DNA from: Cryptomeria japonica
Lineage: Eukaryota > Streptophyta > Pinopsida > Cupressales > Cupressaceae
Assembly: GCF_030272615.1 (NCBI RefSeq)
Contig: NC_081409.1
Coordinates: forward strand, 245,047,502 to 245,111,501
Direction: 5' to 3'
Length of the DNA stretch: 64,000 nucleotides
Within the stretch, counting starts at the first letter, position 1. Every line of letters begins with the position of its first letter. The notes beneath the pieces were generated by a model. That model was given only the letters and a program-made list of their open reading frames with translations. It was not told the origin of the DNA and made no database searches. Below are positions 1-11,196 of the stretch, piece by piece. A program made the position numbers and the translations under genes.

Positions 1-572
1 GAATGCTTAACCTCCATCTTTGCCTCTTCAGTGCTTGATTTCCTAACCTTGGTCTGCCCTTTCTTCAAACATCTGGTATAGACAACTGTCCCTAAATTCC
101 ACCTAGAACCTACTTTCTGATATCCAGCAATCAGACTTTGAGCTTCAACCAATAAACTCCCTCACTCTTCATAGATCAAATTTACTTCTAACGGGAAGCT
201 AGTGATTCTAATTTGATGAATGGTAATGTTGTGGGGTTAACTCTTTCTCCACAAGTGTACATACTCTTGGTGTTTTTCCTACAACCCTCAATCCTAAGGA
301 TCTCATCACATCTCAAGTCAGGAGTAGAACGTTCAATGTGGTTTTAAAACTATCAACATATTAAGGAAGAGAAATTCCAAAAGTAACAAAGCTTGATTAT
401 GCCTACTTCACTTTGAGCTCCATCATACTCAGGAGGGTTTTCCAATTTCTAGGCCTACATTTGATCATAAAATCGTAGAACCTACTACCTATAGGTCTAA
501 TGAAGATTGATTGTTCTCATATACAATATCCCAATGCTTTGTGAATAGCTGAGAATAAGTAACTTATAAAAT
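1..572. other. Left flank of tandem unit 1, no gene seen
   Basis: I see no coding potential here. The stretch is collinear with 25437-26012 and with 38205-38780, which makes it the first segment of the tandem macro-repeat. It ends abruptly at the Copia LTR. Compared with unit 2, about 417 bp (26013-26429) are missing just before the LTR. Confidence 0.7.
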
Positions 573-1444
573 TGTTGGCATTACATTAAGTTTGTTGGTA
601 TGAGGATATTGAAAAGGTTGTTGGAGATTGATGATATAATTGATAGAGGATGATTACTATCTTAATAACATTATTTTGTTATTGATGTCAAGCAATTGAT
701 TTTCTGATTCAGTATGATGTTGCCGTATCTTAAAGAGTATGTTTTGATGAGTATAAAGATGTCGGTAAATGACACAAAAAGAATGTGAAAATGAAGGGGA
801 GTAATAAGTTCTTCAATGGGCAACTATTACCAAGTTAGACAGTGATGAGATTATGATAATTTATTGTTTTGATATCATATATATGTGTATTCAAAGATTG
901 AATAAGAAGGAGAAAATATTTCATGCAATAGAATGATTAAAGGTTTGATACTATTCTATTTTACCAAGCAAGGAGCCAGTCGGTAAATCCCAAGGTTATC
1001 GATGTCGGTTAAAGAAGGAAGAAGTCACTAAGCGTCATCAGCAAGCAAAGCTACCAAGACAGTAATCGAGACAAATACAGAATGTCTACCGAGTAAAGTT
1101 CAGAATTAACCAAGTATCAACTGAGCAGTAACAGATTGCATTGGATGAACAAATACATTATTAAATGAAGGATGCCAATGAGTTGGAGATTTATAGAAGA
1201 TTGGAATGTCATGCAAGAAGTTTGTTAAGGATCAATGACAATGAAAATTCAAGAGTTATATCTACAAAATAGATTGGACGGTCATAACCGAGCACAAGTA
1301 CCAAGGAAGGAATACAAGTTTCAAGGCATTATAAAACATTTTTCAGTTCAAAGGATTCAATGAACCTAGTCAAGTTTGAAGATCTGATGGCTAAGATTAA
1401 TCATGGGAAATGTGATTAAGGAGATTAAGCGGTTAAGAATTGCT

Positions 1445-1454
1445 TATAAATAAG
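1445..1454 (+). promoter_or_regulatory. Putative TATA box of the Copia LTR
   Basis: The sequence TATAAATAAG lies about 680 bp before the LTR end. It is conserved in units 2 (27316) and 3 (43885). The 3' LTR copy of this same element has changed to TTTAAATAAG. Transcription would start near 1475-1480, which places the hairpin array inside the 5' leader RNA. Confidence 0.6.
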
Positions 1455-1678
1455 GAAAATTAATGAACAAAGTATGCGGGCAAATAGAAGAGCAGTGATA
1501 CTACAGAGGTGATTACCAAGTACAGAAGATTGAAGAACAGAGTGAGAAGCACAACAAGGAGAAAGATAAGTCTTATGACAAGATTATTTTGAGCACATAG
1601 AGTCTTCTATAACATTTCAGATGTGAAGTTGTAGATATATTTTATTACTATTATTTATTTTTGTAAGTGACAGGAAAT

Positions 1679-1894
1679 CTCTTAACCGAGTGGACCTAAC
1701 AGTCTTATTTGTAAATCCTCTAGCAAGGTAACATTCTAATTGAGTGTTTGAAATCCTTTGACAAGGTCACTTCTAACAAAGTGCAATATTCTGATAGATC
1801 TGAGGGAAATCCCTTGATCGGGTCACATCTAGCAATGTGTTTATGTAATCTTTAACAGGATTGGCTTTTAACCGAGCATACTCTAGAAGAGTAT
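1679..1894 (+). other. Array of ten mini-hairpins with a constant loop
   Basis: Consecutive short inverted repeats are visible: CTC-TTAACC-GAG (1679), GAC-CTAACA-GTC (1693), CCT-CTAGCA-AGG (1717), CCT-TTGACA-AGG (1755), CACTT-CTAACA-AAGTG (1768), CCC-TTGATC-GGG (1811), CACAT-CTAGCA-ATGTG (1824), AATCT-TTAACA-GGATT (1847), GCTT-TTAACC-GAGC (1864) and ATACTC-TAGAA-GAGTAT (1878). Stems differ, while nine of ten loops are hexamers close to YTRRCM. The array recurs in the other LTR copies of the family. Its function is unknown; an RNA packaging or protein-binding role is inference. Confidence 0.65.
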
Positions 1895-2125
1895 ATTTTC
1901 TTAGTCGGTCCGAAATCCCACAATGGTTTTTCCCTATTAGGGTTTCCACGTTAAGTCTGGTGTTAAATGTGTTTTGATGTTTCAAGTTTATCAGTTTATG
2001 AGTTTGAATGATTTACAGTCATAGTTGCATATCAAGTAAGTTCTACCGAGGTTGAATCTGATTAGAGCATTGAATTGTGAGTTTATCTGATTCTCCCCCC
2101 CCCCCCCTCTCATCTAACTAACAAT

Positions 2126-2137
2126 TGGTATCAGAGC
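2126..2137 (+). other. Primer binding site, initiator tRNA-Met
   Basis: TGGTATCAGAGC lies two bases after the 5' LTR. It is the standard plant Copia PBS, complementary to the 3' end of initiator tRNA-Met. Confidence 0.9.
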
Positions 2138-2185
2138 TAGAACTCCAAAAGAAAAGTTTAAAGGAACTTGAGGCAAGATCCAAAG

Positions 2186-3123
2186 ATGTATAAAAGGGAT
2201 GCACCAAAGTTGAATAAGTCAAGTTTCATCACATGGCAGAAAAGGATGAAGCTGCACTTATCAAGAATTGGAGAATATGCAACATATTATCTGGAGAATG
2301 ATTACACTGCACCTAGCACCTACCCTATGACAATGGAAGAAATAAAGGCAAAGCAAGAACATATTCAAGAAATGATTGAAATTACATCAACATTGACCGA
2401 CTCAGAGTTTAATGATCTAGAAGGTTGTATTGATGCCAAAGTTATGTGGAATAAGCTCACATCTGTGTATGGTGGTGATGAACATATTCAAAGAGAAAAA
2501 GTAGACAGTCTAAGAGGACAAATTGAATCCATGAGAATGAATGAAGGTGAGAACATAATCCAATACAGTACAAGGTTAAGGAAACTGTCAATCAAATCAA
2601 AGGAGCAGGAGGAACTATTGAAGAAAAGGATGTAACAAGTAAGTTGCAGAGAACACTTCTACCTGCTTATGCCATTTGAGTCTCTGCAATTAATGAATTA
2701 AGCTTTGTACCAAACATGCCAGTATCTTTGGATGCTACTATCGGTAAGCTACATGCTTTTGAGTTAAGTAATTTTGAGAACAATGGGTCTTCGATAAACA
2801 AAGTTGAATCTGCATTCAGTTGTTTTCATCTTGGTGAATCTGATGATTACAATGATAGAATGTATAGGTATGCTGAAGGAAATCACATTGGAGCAAGTGA
2901 GAGATTTTGCAAAAACATAGAAGAAGTACACAAACTATATGAGGAAATCAGAAAGAAAGAAGAGTTTGAAGTATTATTGGCCAAAAGGTTACCAAGAGGC
3001 AAAGTTAAGTATAAAGGAAAGTTACCTTTAAAATGTTTTAACCGTGATAAAATTGGACATATGGCTTCTAACTGTCCTGACAAAGAATCTAGTGAAAAGA
3101 GAGAATACCGAGATGACAGATAG
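2186..3123 (+). pseudogene. gag: Copia gag pseudogene (unit 1)
   Basis: This is the remnant of the capsid/nucleocapsid gene. The ATG at 2186 follows the PBS by about 50 bp and begins MYKRDAPKLNK. The N-terminal part matches the Copia Gag style, with TWQKRMKLHL near residue 20 and MWNKLTSVYGG near residue 95. A one-base loss near 2579, compared with unit 2, breaks the frame; the frame resumes before 2716. The CCHC zinc knuckle near 3034-3075 has lost its second cysteine (CFNRDKIGHMASNC). A TAG at 3121 replaces a CAG seen in unit 3, and a TGA at 3148 replaces a CGA within an ACCGAG motif. The protein would have packaged element RNA in virus-like particles. Confidence 0.88.
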
Positions 3124-3680
3124 AAAGACAACCAATACAAAGGGCACTGAGACTTCAGAAGGAGAGATAGAAAGACATGCCTAGTAGCTGATGAGGAATC
3201 CAATAATGATAAATCTGATGGGACTGAGATAGAGGAAGTTTTATATGTGGCTATCAAAGATGGATCAGACGAAGAAAGGTATGAAGAAAAAGCCTTAATA
3301 TCACACATAAATAATAATTATTCTTGGATAATAGATAGTGGATGCTCACATCACATGATAGGTGATAAATACAAGTTTGTTAAATTAGAAGATTATGATG
3401 GAGGTTATGTAAGATTTGGTAATGATGCACCTTGTCCTGTGAAAGGTAAAGGTTCTATCACACTTCTTGACAATGCTAAATGTGATGATGTATATTGGGT
3501 TGAAGGTCTAAAATACAATTTGTTGAGTGTAGCATAGCTAAACAATACAGGATACCGAATAGAATTTCTTAAAGGAATTGTCAAAGTTCATGACAAACAT
3601 GGAAAGTTGGCTGTTACTGGGACTCAAAAAGGAGTTAATACATTTCATCTTGACTCAACTCAGAACAATTGTCTGTATCA
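3124..3680 (+). pseudogene. Copia protease remnant (unit 1)
   Basis: This is the aspartic protease region of the Gag-Pol polyprotein. It continues in the same frame as the 3' part of gag and includes WIIDSGCSHHM near 3325, with the DSG catalytic triad followed by the plant Copia C-x-H-H-M signature. The conserved tail YWVEGLKYNLLSV ends at a TAG at 3536, where units 2 and 3 read CAC or CAT. A one-base loss near 3678 shifts the frame before integrase. The enzyme would have cleaved the polyprotein during particle maturation; the present copy cannot be translated through. Confidence 0.85.
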
Positions 3681-4390
3681 AAAATAGAAGATACCTGGTT
3701 ATGGCATAAAAGGTTTTGTCATGTAAATTTTGATAACCCGATCAAAATAAGTAATAAACACCATGTAAGAGGTCTACCGAGCTTGGAAAAACCTGAGAAT
3801 GTAATATGTCAAGGATGCCAGATGGGTAAAATGACAAAATCAAGCTTTACAAGTAAGTCTTACACTTCTAAGGGAATTTTAGATCTTGTGGACACTGATC
3901 TTTGTGGTCCTATGAAAGTTCAAAGTTATTATGGTGATAAATACTTCATATTATTTGTGGATGATTACTCAAGGATGATGTTAGTTATGTTTTTTAAAAG
4001 AGAAATCAGAAGCCTTTCAAATGTTCAAATGGTATAAGGCAAGAGTTGAAAAAGAAACAGGAAGACAGTTGAAATGTCTAAGATCAGATAGAGGAGGAGA
4101 GTTCATTTCAGATGAATTTAACTTATTTTGCAATGATCATGGTATAAAGAGACAAGTGTCTGCACTAAGAACACCACAACAAAATGGGATAGCTGAAAGA
4201 AAAAATAGATCAATTGTAGATTGTGCCAGAACTTTGTTGATAGAAAAGAGAGTACCTCAAATATTTTGGAGAGAAGCAATAAGCACTGCAGTTTACACCC
4301 TGAACCTAGTACAACTGAAGAAAGGAACTATGAAGACACCATATGAAATATGGTATGACAAGAAACCAAATGTAAGTTATTTTAAAACCT
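3681..4390 (+). pseudogene. Copia integrase remnant (unit 1)
   Basis: The integrase region starts with the HHCC zinc-binding pre-integrase domain (WLWHKRFCHV, then C-Q-G-C-Q-M-G-K-M). The catalytic core follows, with VDTDLCGPM (first Asp), LRSDRGGEF (second Asp) and NGIAERKNR (Glu). The core is split by an extra A in the run at about 3996-3999, so the reading frame changes near 4010. The same extra base is present in unit 3. The domain ends early at a deletion of about 200 bp near 4388, compared with unit 3, which removes the C-terminal linker. The enzyme inserts element cDNA into host DNA. Confidence 0.88.
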
Positions 4391-6169
4391 AAAGAACTAG
4401 AAGATTATGAAGAGTTTGTATATGTACAACCGAGAAGTCTAACCGAGAAAGCCAATGAAGAAAATACTCAGTTACCGAGTGATGAAGAAGATCATACAAA
4501 GCCTACCGAGCCTATATTAGCAAAATATGTCAGAAAAAATCATGCATCAAGTCAGATTATAGGAGATAAGGATGCTCCAGTGATGACAAGGAAGAAATTG
4601 AGACAGAACACATGTCTGATATCCGAATTTGAACCAAGGATAGTAAAAGAGGCATTAAGCAATGAAGATTGGACAAATGCTATGATAGAAGAGATTGAAC
4701 AAATCAAGAAAAATGAAACATGGACACTGGTCCCAAGACCAAAAGAGAAAAATGTAATCGGTACAAAGTGGATTTTCATAAATAAGCTAAATGAAAAAGG
4801 TGAGGTCATTCAAAATAAAGTAAGGCTAGTTTGAAAAGGTTATGCTCAAGAAGAAGGAATAGACTATGGGGAGACTTTTGCACCTGTGGCAAGACTTGAG
4901 GAAGTGATAAAATTGTTGGCATATGCTGCTTACAAAAATTTCAAGGTATATCAAATGGATGTTAAATCTGCATTTTTGAATGGTATACTAGAAGAAGAAG
5001 TCTATATTGAACAGCCTGAAGGATTTATTGAAGAGAAGAATAAAGATCAGGTATGTAAGTTGAACAAAGCTTTGTATGGTCTAAAGCAAGCACCTAGAGC
5101 ATGGTATGGAAGGTTGCACTCTTAATTAATAAAGATTGGATTTATGAGGACTAGTGAAAACAACAAGATATATATGAAGAATGATGAGGATAATGGAATA
5201 CTGATTTCAACCATATTTGTTGATGATATTATTTTCTGTGGAAATGATTCTTTATGTAAGAACTTTGGAAATGAAATGTGCAAAGAATTTGAGATGTCAT
5301 TAATCGGTGAAATAAAGTATTTTATAGGTTTACAAATACTGCAAATAAAAAATGGGATTTTCATTACTCAATCCAAGTATATAAATGAAATCATGAAGAA
5401 ATTTGGAATGGAGGATTCTAAACCTGTAAGTACTCCTATGACTACTAATTATAAACTATCAAAGAATGATGAATCTGCATCTGTTGATGAGACACTTTAC
5501 CGATCTATGATTGGAAAGTTGCAATATGTAGTTCACAACAGGCCTGATATAGCACATGCAGTAGGTATAGCTGCAAGATTTTCTACAGATCCCAAAGAAA
5601 CCCATATGACAACAATCAACAGAATTTTCAGATACTTGAGAAGCACTGAAGATTATGGTTTACTATATAAAAATAGGAATGATTTTGACTTAAAAGTCTA
5701 TACTAATGTTGATTGGGCAGGAAATATTGATGATAGGAAAAGCACAAGTGGTGGAGCTTTCTTTTTGGGAGAAAGACTAGTAAGTTGGCTTAGCAAGAAA
5801 CAAGGATGCATTTCACAGTCAACAGCTGAAGCTAAATATGTCACTGCAGCATTGAATTGTACCAATATAGCATGGATCAAACAACTGTTGGAAGGTTTGA
5901 ATGAGATATTTACCAAGCCAGCAACTATATTTTGTTATAATACAAGTGCTATTAACATTTCAAAGAATCCGGTAATGAACTCTAAGACAAAGCATATTTC
6001 TACAAACTATCATTATCTAAGAGAAGAAGTTCAAGAAAAGAAAGTTGTGCTGGAATATGTTAGCACAAAGGAACAATTAGCAGACATTTTCACAAAGCCA
6101 CTACCAAGGGACACTTTTGAGTATCTTAGAAGTAAGTTAGGGGTCCTACCCCTATCTAGTACTCACTGA
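4391..6169 (+). pseudogene. Copia reverse transcriptase-RNase H remnant (unit 1)
   Basis: One reading frame runs from about 4580 to 6169, interrupted by TGA at 4832 and TAA at 5123. The RT motifs are clear: [41 protein letters not shown] and FVDDIIF, the catalytic VDD. RNase H follows, but with damaged active-site positions: VYTNVDWAG in place of the usual TDxDWAG, and CYNTSAI in place of CDNTSAI. The C-terminus (IFTKPLPRDTFEYLRSKLG) is typical of plant Copia. The domain would copy element RNA into cDNA. A stretch before RT (4400-4560) is the acidic linker left after the upstream deletion. Confidence 0.92.
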
Positions 6170-6531
6170 TAGAGTTCGGTGAAAGCATCAATTCTATGAC
6201 TCTATAGAATACTATTTGTGAGTTAATGCTGATTTACACACTTTAGAAGGTTGTCTAAAGTTGTGCAGGAAACAGTGAATGAAGACAAGATGACTCTAAC
6301 CGAGACTAAGATGATACATTTGTATATGTTTTAACAGTAAGGAAATTACTTCATAGGGGAAATAATCATGAATTAGTTTTACTTTTGGCATTATTGTCAA
6401 AGGGGGAGAATACTAATGATGGGAAGAGAAGATTATAGGAGAAGTTTATAGCTCAAGGATAATAGGAGAAGAATAATAGCAAGCAGTTTGAATCAATTGG
6501 AATAAATCAAGTTGGTATAGCCATCAATGCC
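6170..6531 (+). other. Post-pol noncoding region with an extra purine tract
   Basis: There is no ORF of note. A PPT-like tract (AAAGGGGGAGAA) lies at 6399-6410, about 130 bp before the true PPT. The same duplicate is at 42893-42904 in unit 3. Multiple purine tracts upstream of the 3' LTR are reported for Sirevirus-type Copia elements. Confidence 0.6.
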
Positions 6532-6543
6532 AAAGGGGGAGAT
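6532..6543 (+). other. Polypurine tract of unit 1 Copia element
   Basis: AAAGGGGGAGAT sits immediately before the 3' LTR, which is the expected place for plus-strand priming. Confidence 0.85.
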
Positions 6544-8111
6544 TGTTGGCATTACATTAAGTTTGTTGGTATGAGGATATTGAGAAGGTTGTTGGAGATT
6601 GATGATATAATTGATAAAGGATGATTACTGTCTTAATAACATTATTTTGTCATTGATGTCAAGCAATTGATTTTATGATTTAGTATGATGTTTCCATATC
6701 TTAAAGAGTATGTTTTGATGAGTATAAAGATGTTGGTAAATGACACAGAAAAAATGTGAAAATGAAGGGGAGTAATAAGTCATTCAATGGGAAACTATTA
6801 CCGAGTTAGACAGTGATGAGATTATTATATTTTGATTGTTTTGATATCCTATATATGTGTATTCGAAGATTGAATAAGAAGGAGAAAATAGTTCATGCAA
6901 TAGAATGATTAAAGGTTTGATACTAATCTATTTTACCAAGCAAGGACCCAATCGGTAAATCCCAAGGTTATCGATGTCGGTTAAAGAAGGAAGAAGTCAC
7001 TGAGCGTCATTAGCAAGCAAAGCTACCGAGACATTAACCGAGATGAATACAAAATGTCTACTGAGTAAAGTTCAGAATTAACCAAGTATCAACTGAGCAG
7101 TAATGGAATACATTGGATGAATAAATACATTATTTAATGAAGGATGCCAATGAGCTGGAGATTTATAGAAGATTGGAATGTCATGCAAGAAGTTTGTTAA
7201 GGATCAATGACAATGACAATGAAAATTCAAGAGTTAGATCTACAACATAGATTGAACAGTCATAACTGAGCACAAGTACCAAGGAAGGAATACAAGTTTC
7301 AAGGCATGATAAAATGTTTTTCAGTTCGAAGGATTCAATGAACCTAGTCAGGTTTGAAGATCTGATGGCTAATATTAATCATGGGAAATGTGATTAAGGA
7401 GATTAAGTGGTTAGGAATGCTTTTAAATAAGGAAAGTTGATGAACAAAGTATGTGCGCAAATAGAAGAGCAATGATACTATAGAGGTGATTACCGAGTAC
7501 AGAAGATTGAAGATCTGATTGAAGAACAGAGTGAGAAGTCCAGCAAGGAGGAAGATAAGTCTTATGACAAGATTATTTTGAGCACATAGAGTCTGCTATA
7601 ACATTTCAGATGTGAAGTTGTAGATATATTTTATTACTGTTATTTATTTTTGTAAGTGACAGGAAATCTCTTAACCGAGTGGACCTAATAGTCTTATTTG
7701 TAAATCCTCTAGCAAGTTAACATTCTAGTTGAGTGTTTGAAATCCTTTGACAAGGTCACTTCTAACAAAGTGCAAGATTCTGATAGATCTGAGGGAAATC
7801 CCTTGACCGGGTCACATCTAGCAATGTGTTTATGTAATCTTTAACAGGATTGGCTTTTAACTGAGCATACTCTAGAAGAGTATATTTTCTTAGTGGGTCT
7901 GAAATCCCATAGTGGTTTTTCTCTATTAGGGTTTCCATGTTAAATCTAGTGTTAAATGTGTTTTGATGTTTCAAGGTTATCAGTTTATGAGTTTGAATGA
8001 TTTACAGTCATAGTTGCATATCAAGTAAGTTCTACCGAGGTTGAATCTGATTAGAGCATTGAATTGTGAGTTTATCTAATTCAAACCCCCCCCCCTCTCA
8101 TCTAACTAACA
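6544..8111 (+). repeat. 3' LTR of unit 1 Copia element
   Basis: This 1568-bp LTR is collinear with 573-2123. It keeps a few ACCGAG motifs that have decayed in the 5' LTR (for example at 6800) and has lost others. TAAAC follows it at 8112-8116. Confidence 0.92.
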
Positions 8112-9359
8112 TAAACTCGCTATTATTTACTCATGAGAATACACATTTACAAAGAACAAGTCATATTCCTAGCTCTAGAATTCAGCCCTATCACTATACA
8201 TAAAGCTTAGAATAAAATTTTAGAACCTAGGCAAAAGAGAAGGAAGAAGAATTAATAGAACGAACATAAGCTTCTAGAATATCCTTTTTACTGATAGTTG
8301 TCCATCCAAAATCAAATCTGCACTTGCAATTTCATGTCATGTCATTCTACCTTGCTTCCCCAATCACAGAGTCACCCTAAGTCCTCATACGGATATAAAA
8401 TTTTAGGGCAAGGAAATCTTTCATCCTCCTAGGACTTGTTGGGGCTATTTTCTTTATTTGGTTGCATCCCAAGCACTATCCTTTTATCAACACAACTTGC
8501 ACTATCCCTTTGGCTGATGTGTCATCTTGCTCGGGGCTCGTCAAGGTTAAAATTTGACTTTGTAGAGTGTTGAGCTCTTCTTACCTTTGTCAAAAAGAGA
8601 TAAGCTTTTGTAACAATGTTATTTAATGATGTTTTTAAATCATTATTAAATAATGATTTAAATTAAAATCCATTACACAACCCCTTTTCTTCTTGCTTCA
8701 GAAATTGGAAATTGAGTCCCACTGAATGCACCTGTGGCCCTTATAGGCACACTACAACTAAATATCGTTCACTGCATTTTGATTACTTAGCACTCACTGA
8801 GTTGAGAAATAACCCCTTGCCGAGTGCCGAGGGAAAGCTTCCTCTTGCCATACTAATGGACCCCACTTTTTAGAAGGGCCATTTCACAATTCAAATGTAC
8901 CTGCCTAATAATGTTATAAAATATTATTTTAAATGATACTTTGGATATTCTATATTTCTTGTGTGTGGCTAGGCATATGACATGACTAGTAGGCCCCACA
9001 ACTTTTACAAACATGCCCTCATCTTTCACATACATGTTAAATTTAAATCATAAAAATTATTTAAACAACAAGAAACTTATATCAATCTTGGAAATGCAAC
9101 AATAACATGATGAGGCAAGTAGGGCCCCTTGTGGGCCCGACTTAAAAAAAAATCATTTTCAAGTAGCTGAGCCTTGAAACTGATTTAGAATCACTTCAAC
9201 ATTCATTTGGATCAATAACACACAAGCTAGAATCAATGAAATTTGATTTTCAACCACTGTGCAAAATGATCAAAACAAGCCCAAAGGCTCTGAAAACTGA
9301 TAAAATGCCCACTTGAGATCATGCCACTTGGCAAACATGTAGTTGGATATACTGAGAAT
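8112..9359. other. Spacer of unit 1, no gene seen
   Basis: No convincing coding sequence was found. The first 220 bp are unique to unit 1, because unit 3 lost them at the 44334 junction. From about 8325 the stretch is collinear with 44335-44370 plus 52311-53330. Position 8358-8362 (CCCCA) is the empty site of the nested element of unit 3. Confidence 0.6.
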
Positions 9360-11196
9360 CACTCTGCAAAATGGATTTGCTTGACGATACATCATCCCTA
9401 ACTTTGTTCCTTGTAGACATCCCAGGCGCTTTATTCTTCTTAGAACTCCTTATGTTCCTTGTAACTGTATAAACCCACTGTCATCCTCAAAATCTATTTC
9501 TTCTATACTCAAGGTTTCCTTCCCCGAATCATAGTTTTTCTCTATTGTCTTGCCACTTGTACCCTTTTCTAGATTTAAGCTCTGGCAATTCATTTTTGAA
9601 CTGGGTTGAGAAGTATCTTCCATACAATCCATCTCAACATTTGGAAATGTAGATTTAACATAGTTGATTGAATCATTTGAGATATTCTCAGATTGACATT
9701 TTACAACTTTCTCCATATTCGTAGAGGGAGAATTAGAGATTTCCTCAATACGGGTCTCATCTTTACGATCCATTTTACCATCAGAGCAACTTACTTCCTT
9801 ATGATCTGATGCTCCATCAATTTCATGACTTTTCTTCTCCAGCCGAGCTTCAAAGATTTCCTCAATATAGGTCTCATCTTAACTGCCCTTTTTACCATCA
9901 GAGATACTTACTTCCTTATGATCTGACGCTCTATTTCTCTCTTCAACTTTCTTCTCCAACCTCCCCTCGGGATCAGTTTCTTCTTGCTCAACTTCTCTAT
10001 CTGAATTACTCTGAATACCACCACCCTCAAAGGATGTGTCATTATCTTCCCTCATATCCTTGTTGACATGACTAACATTAGATTTGACTCCTTCTAGAGG
10101 ATCCCCTTTAGCCTTCCAATCTTTCTTTTCCATTCCATTAGATTTCTTAACATTGATCGAGCATTTTTTGCCCAATGAACCAACTTTTTGCATTTAAAAC
10201 AAACAAAGGGAAGAGTTTCAAACTCAATCGGTTGAACCCATTTCCCTAACTTAGAGAGAATCTCAATTGAGGAAGGGAGATCAATGGATTGAACAATACT
10301 TACACAAATCCTGGCAAAAACCAATATCTTCCTAACGACAGACATTTGATCTATCGATAATAGCTCTGAAAACATCTTCATTCCAGAAATCCATTGGGAG
10401 CCCAGGCAACCTTACCCAAACAAGAACCATCAAAAAGTTACTTGGATTAGTACCATTCGATGTCCATTTTTCAGAGCCAACAATGACTTGTCAATGACCC
10501 AAGGTCCTCCGCAACTAATAGCAACAATATCCTCTTCACACAGAAAGGAAAATGAGAAAAAACCTTTAGGCATCGCAACAACCTCCACTTGCCCTTTCAA
10601 ATGTCATTTTCTCTTCACAAATTCTCTGACCAATTCAATATTAGGCCTAGGACCCATAAACTTTCCAACCAGAGACAAATCCATCAGGGAAATATTATGA
10701 TCTACAATCGTGTCTCGAATGGTTATAGAAACACAACCTGAACCATTCTCTGAGGAAATCATAATAGGGGGAAAGGAAGATTTACAATTGGGTTTGATGC
10801 GAAAGAGTGAAACCCAAGGTAAATGACACCCCATATTTTTTCCACCCAAACTCAAATTTGAATTTTTTACTTTCCTTCTTGGGTCCACAGCACCACCACT
10901 GGATACTGAAACAAGACCATCTTGAATATTGTTGCCGAATCTCCCAACAACACATGAATCCCCCTAAAAAAGGGTGGATCCCATTAACAAAATTCAACTC
11001 CTCTCCTGGGTCCACCTAAAGGTCACGAGGCCTCGTGGAAGGGCGCTTCATTCTAGTTCCAAAAATAGATACATCAAAGAGTGGAAAACCAATAGTTTGT
11101 CCAAGATCATTCCTGCCATCTCCATCACCATTTGCCCCTCCATCCTTTTGAAAAACGTTGTCATCTCCGCTAACTACTCCCACCATCATGACCATT
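9360..11196 (-). pseudogene. LINE ORF1 remnant (DUF4283-like, zinc knuckle), unit 1
   Basis: Read on the minus strand, this is a decayed RNA-binding ORF1 of a plant LINE. Recognisable in order are a glycine/aspartate-rich N-terminus near 11190, a DUF4283-like stretch (LVGKFMGPRPNIELV, then MPKGFFSFSF and GPW.I.KS.LALK), then a segment FELLSIDQM-like followed by KLGKWVQPIEFETLPF and a CCHC knuckle (CFKCKKLVHWAKN). A frameshift in an A-run falls exactly inside the knuckle near 10165. The tail is acidic and repetitive (EKK.EE...DQKEVS..DGKK). Several stops interrupt it. No endonuclease-RT ORF2 follows. The part 10608-11639 is missing from unit 3. Family assignment rests on motif memory, not a search. 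Confidence 0.72.

Larger units (their letters stand above)
573..2123 (+). repeat. 5' LTR of unit 1 Copia element
   Basis: This 1551-bp LTR has TG...CA ends. It holds U3 with many ACCGAG or decayed ACCGAG motifs, a TATA box at 1445, an array of mini-hairpins at 1679-1894 and a C-rich tract just before its end. It differs from the 3' LTR by scattered, mostly transition changes and by small indels, including loss of 12 bp near 1527. Confidence 0.93.
573..8111 (+). mobile_element. Full-length, inactivated Copia LTR retrotransposon (unit 1)
   Basis: Two long direct repeats beginning TGTTGGCATT and ending CTAACTAACA flank an internal region with PBS, gag, protease, integrase, RT, RNase H and PPT in Copia order (integrase before RT). 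The coding region carries several stops and frameshifts and a deletion of about 200 bp, so it cannot make its own proteins. The expected 5-bp target duplication is damaged: TAAAC follows the element, while AAAAT precedes it. The homologous insertion in unit 2 is preceded by CAAAC, so the original duplication was probably CAAAC. Duplicated purine tracts before the 3' LTR recall the Sirevirus lineage of Copia, but I make that assignment with low confidence. Confidence 0.93.

Noticed and set aside
2883-3308. Minus-strand ORF of 141 codons (also 28830-29219, 4552-4809, 41046-41330)
   Set aside because: Antisense shadow of gag/protease or RT. It recurs only because the sense genes are duplicated.
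6170-6531. Envelope-like gene after pol
   Set aside because: Some Sireviruses have an env-like ORF here. This 360-bp stretch has no ORF of useful length in units 1 or 3.
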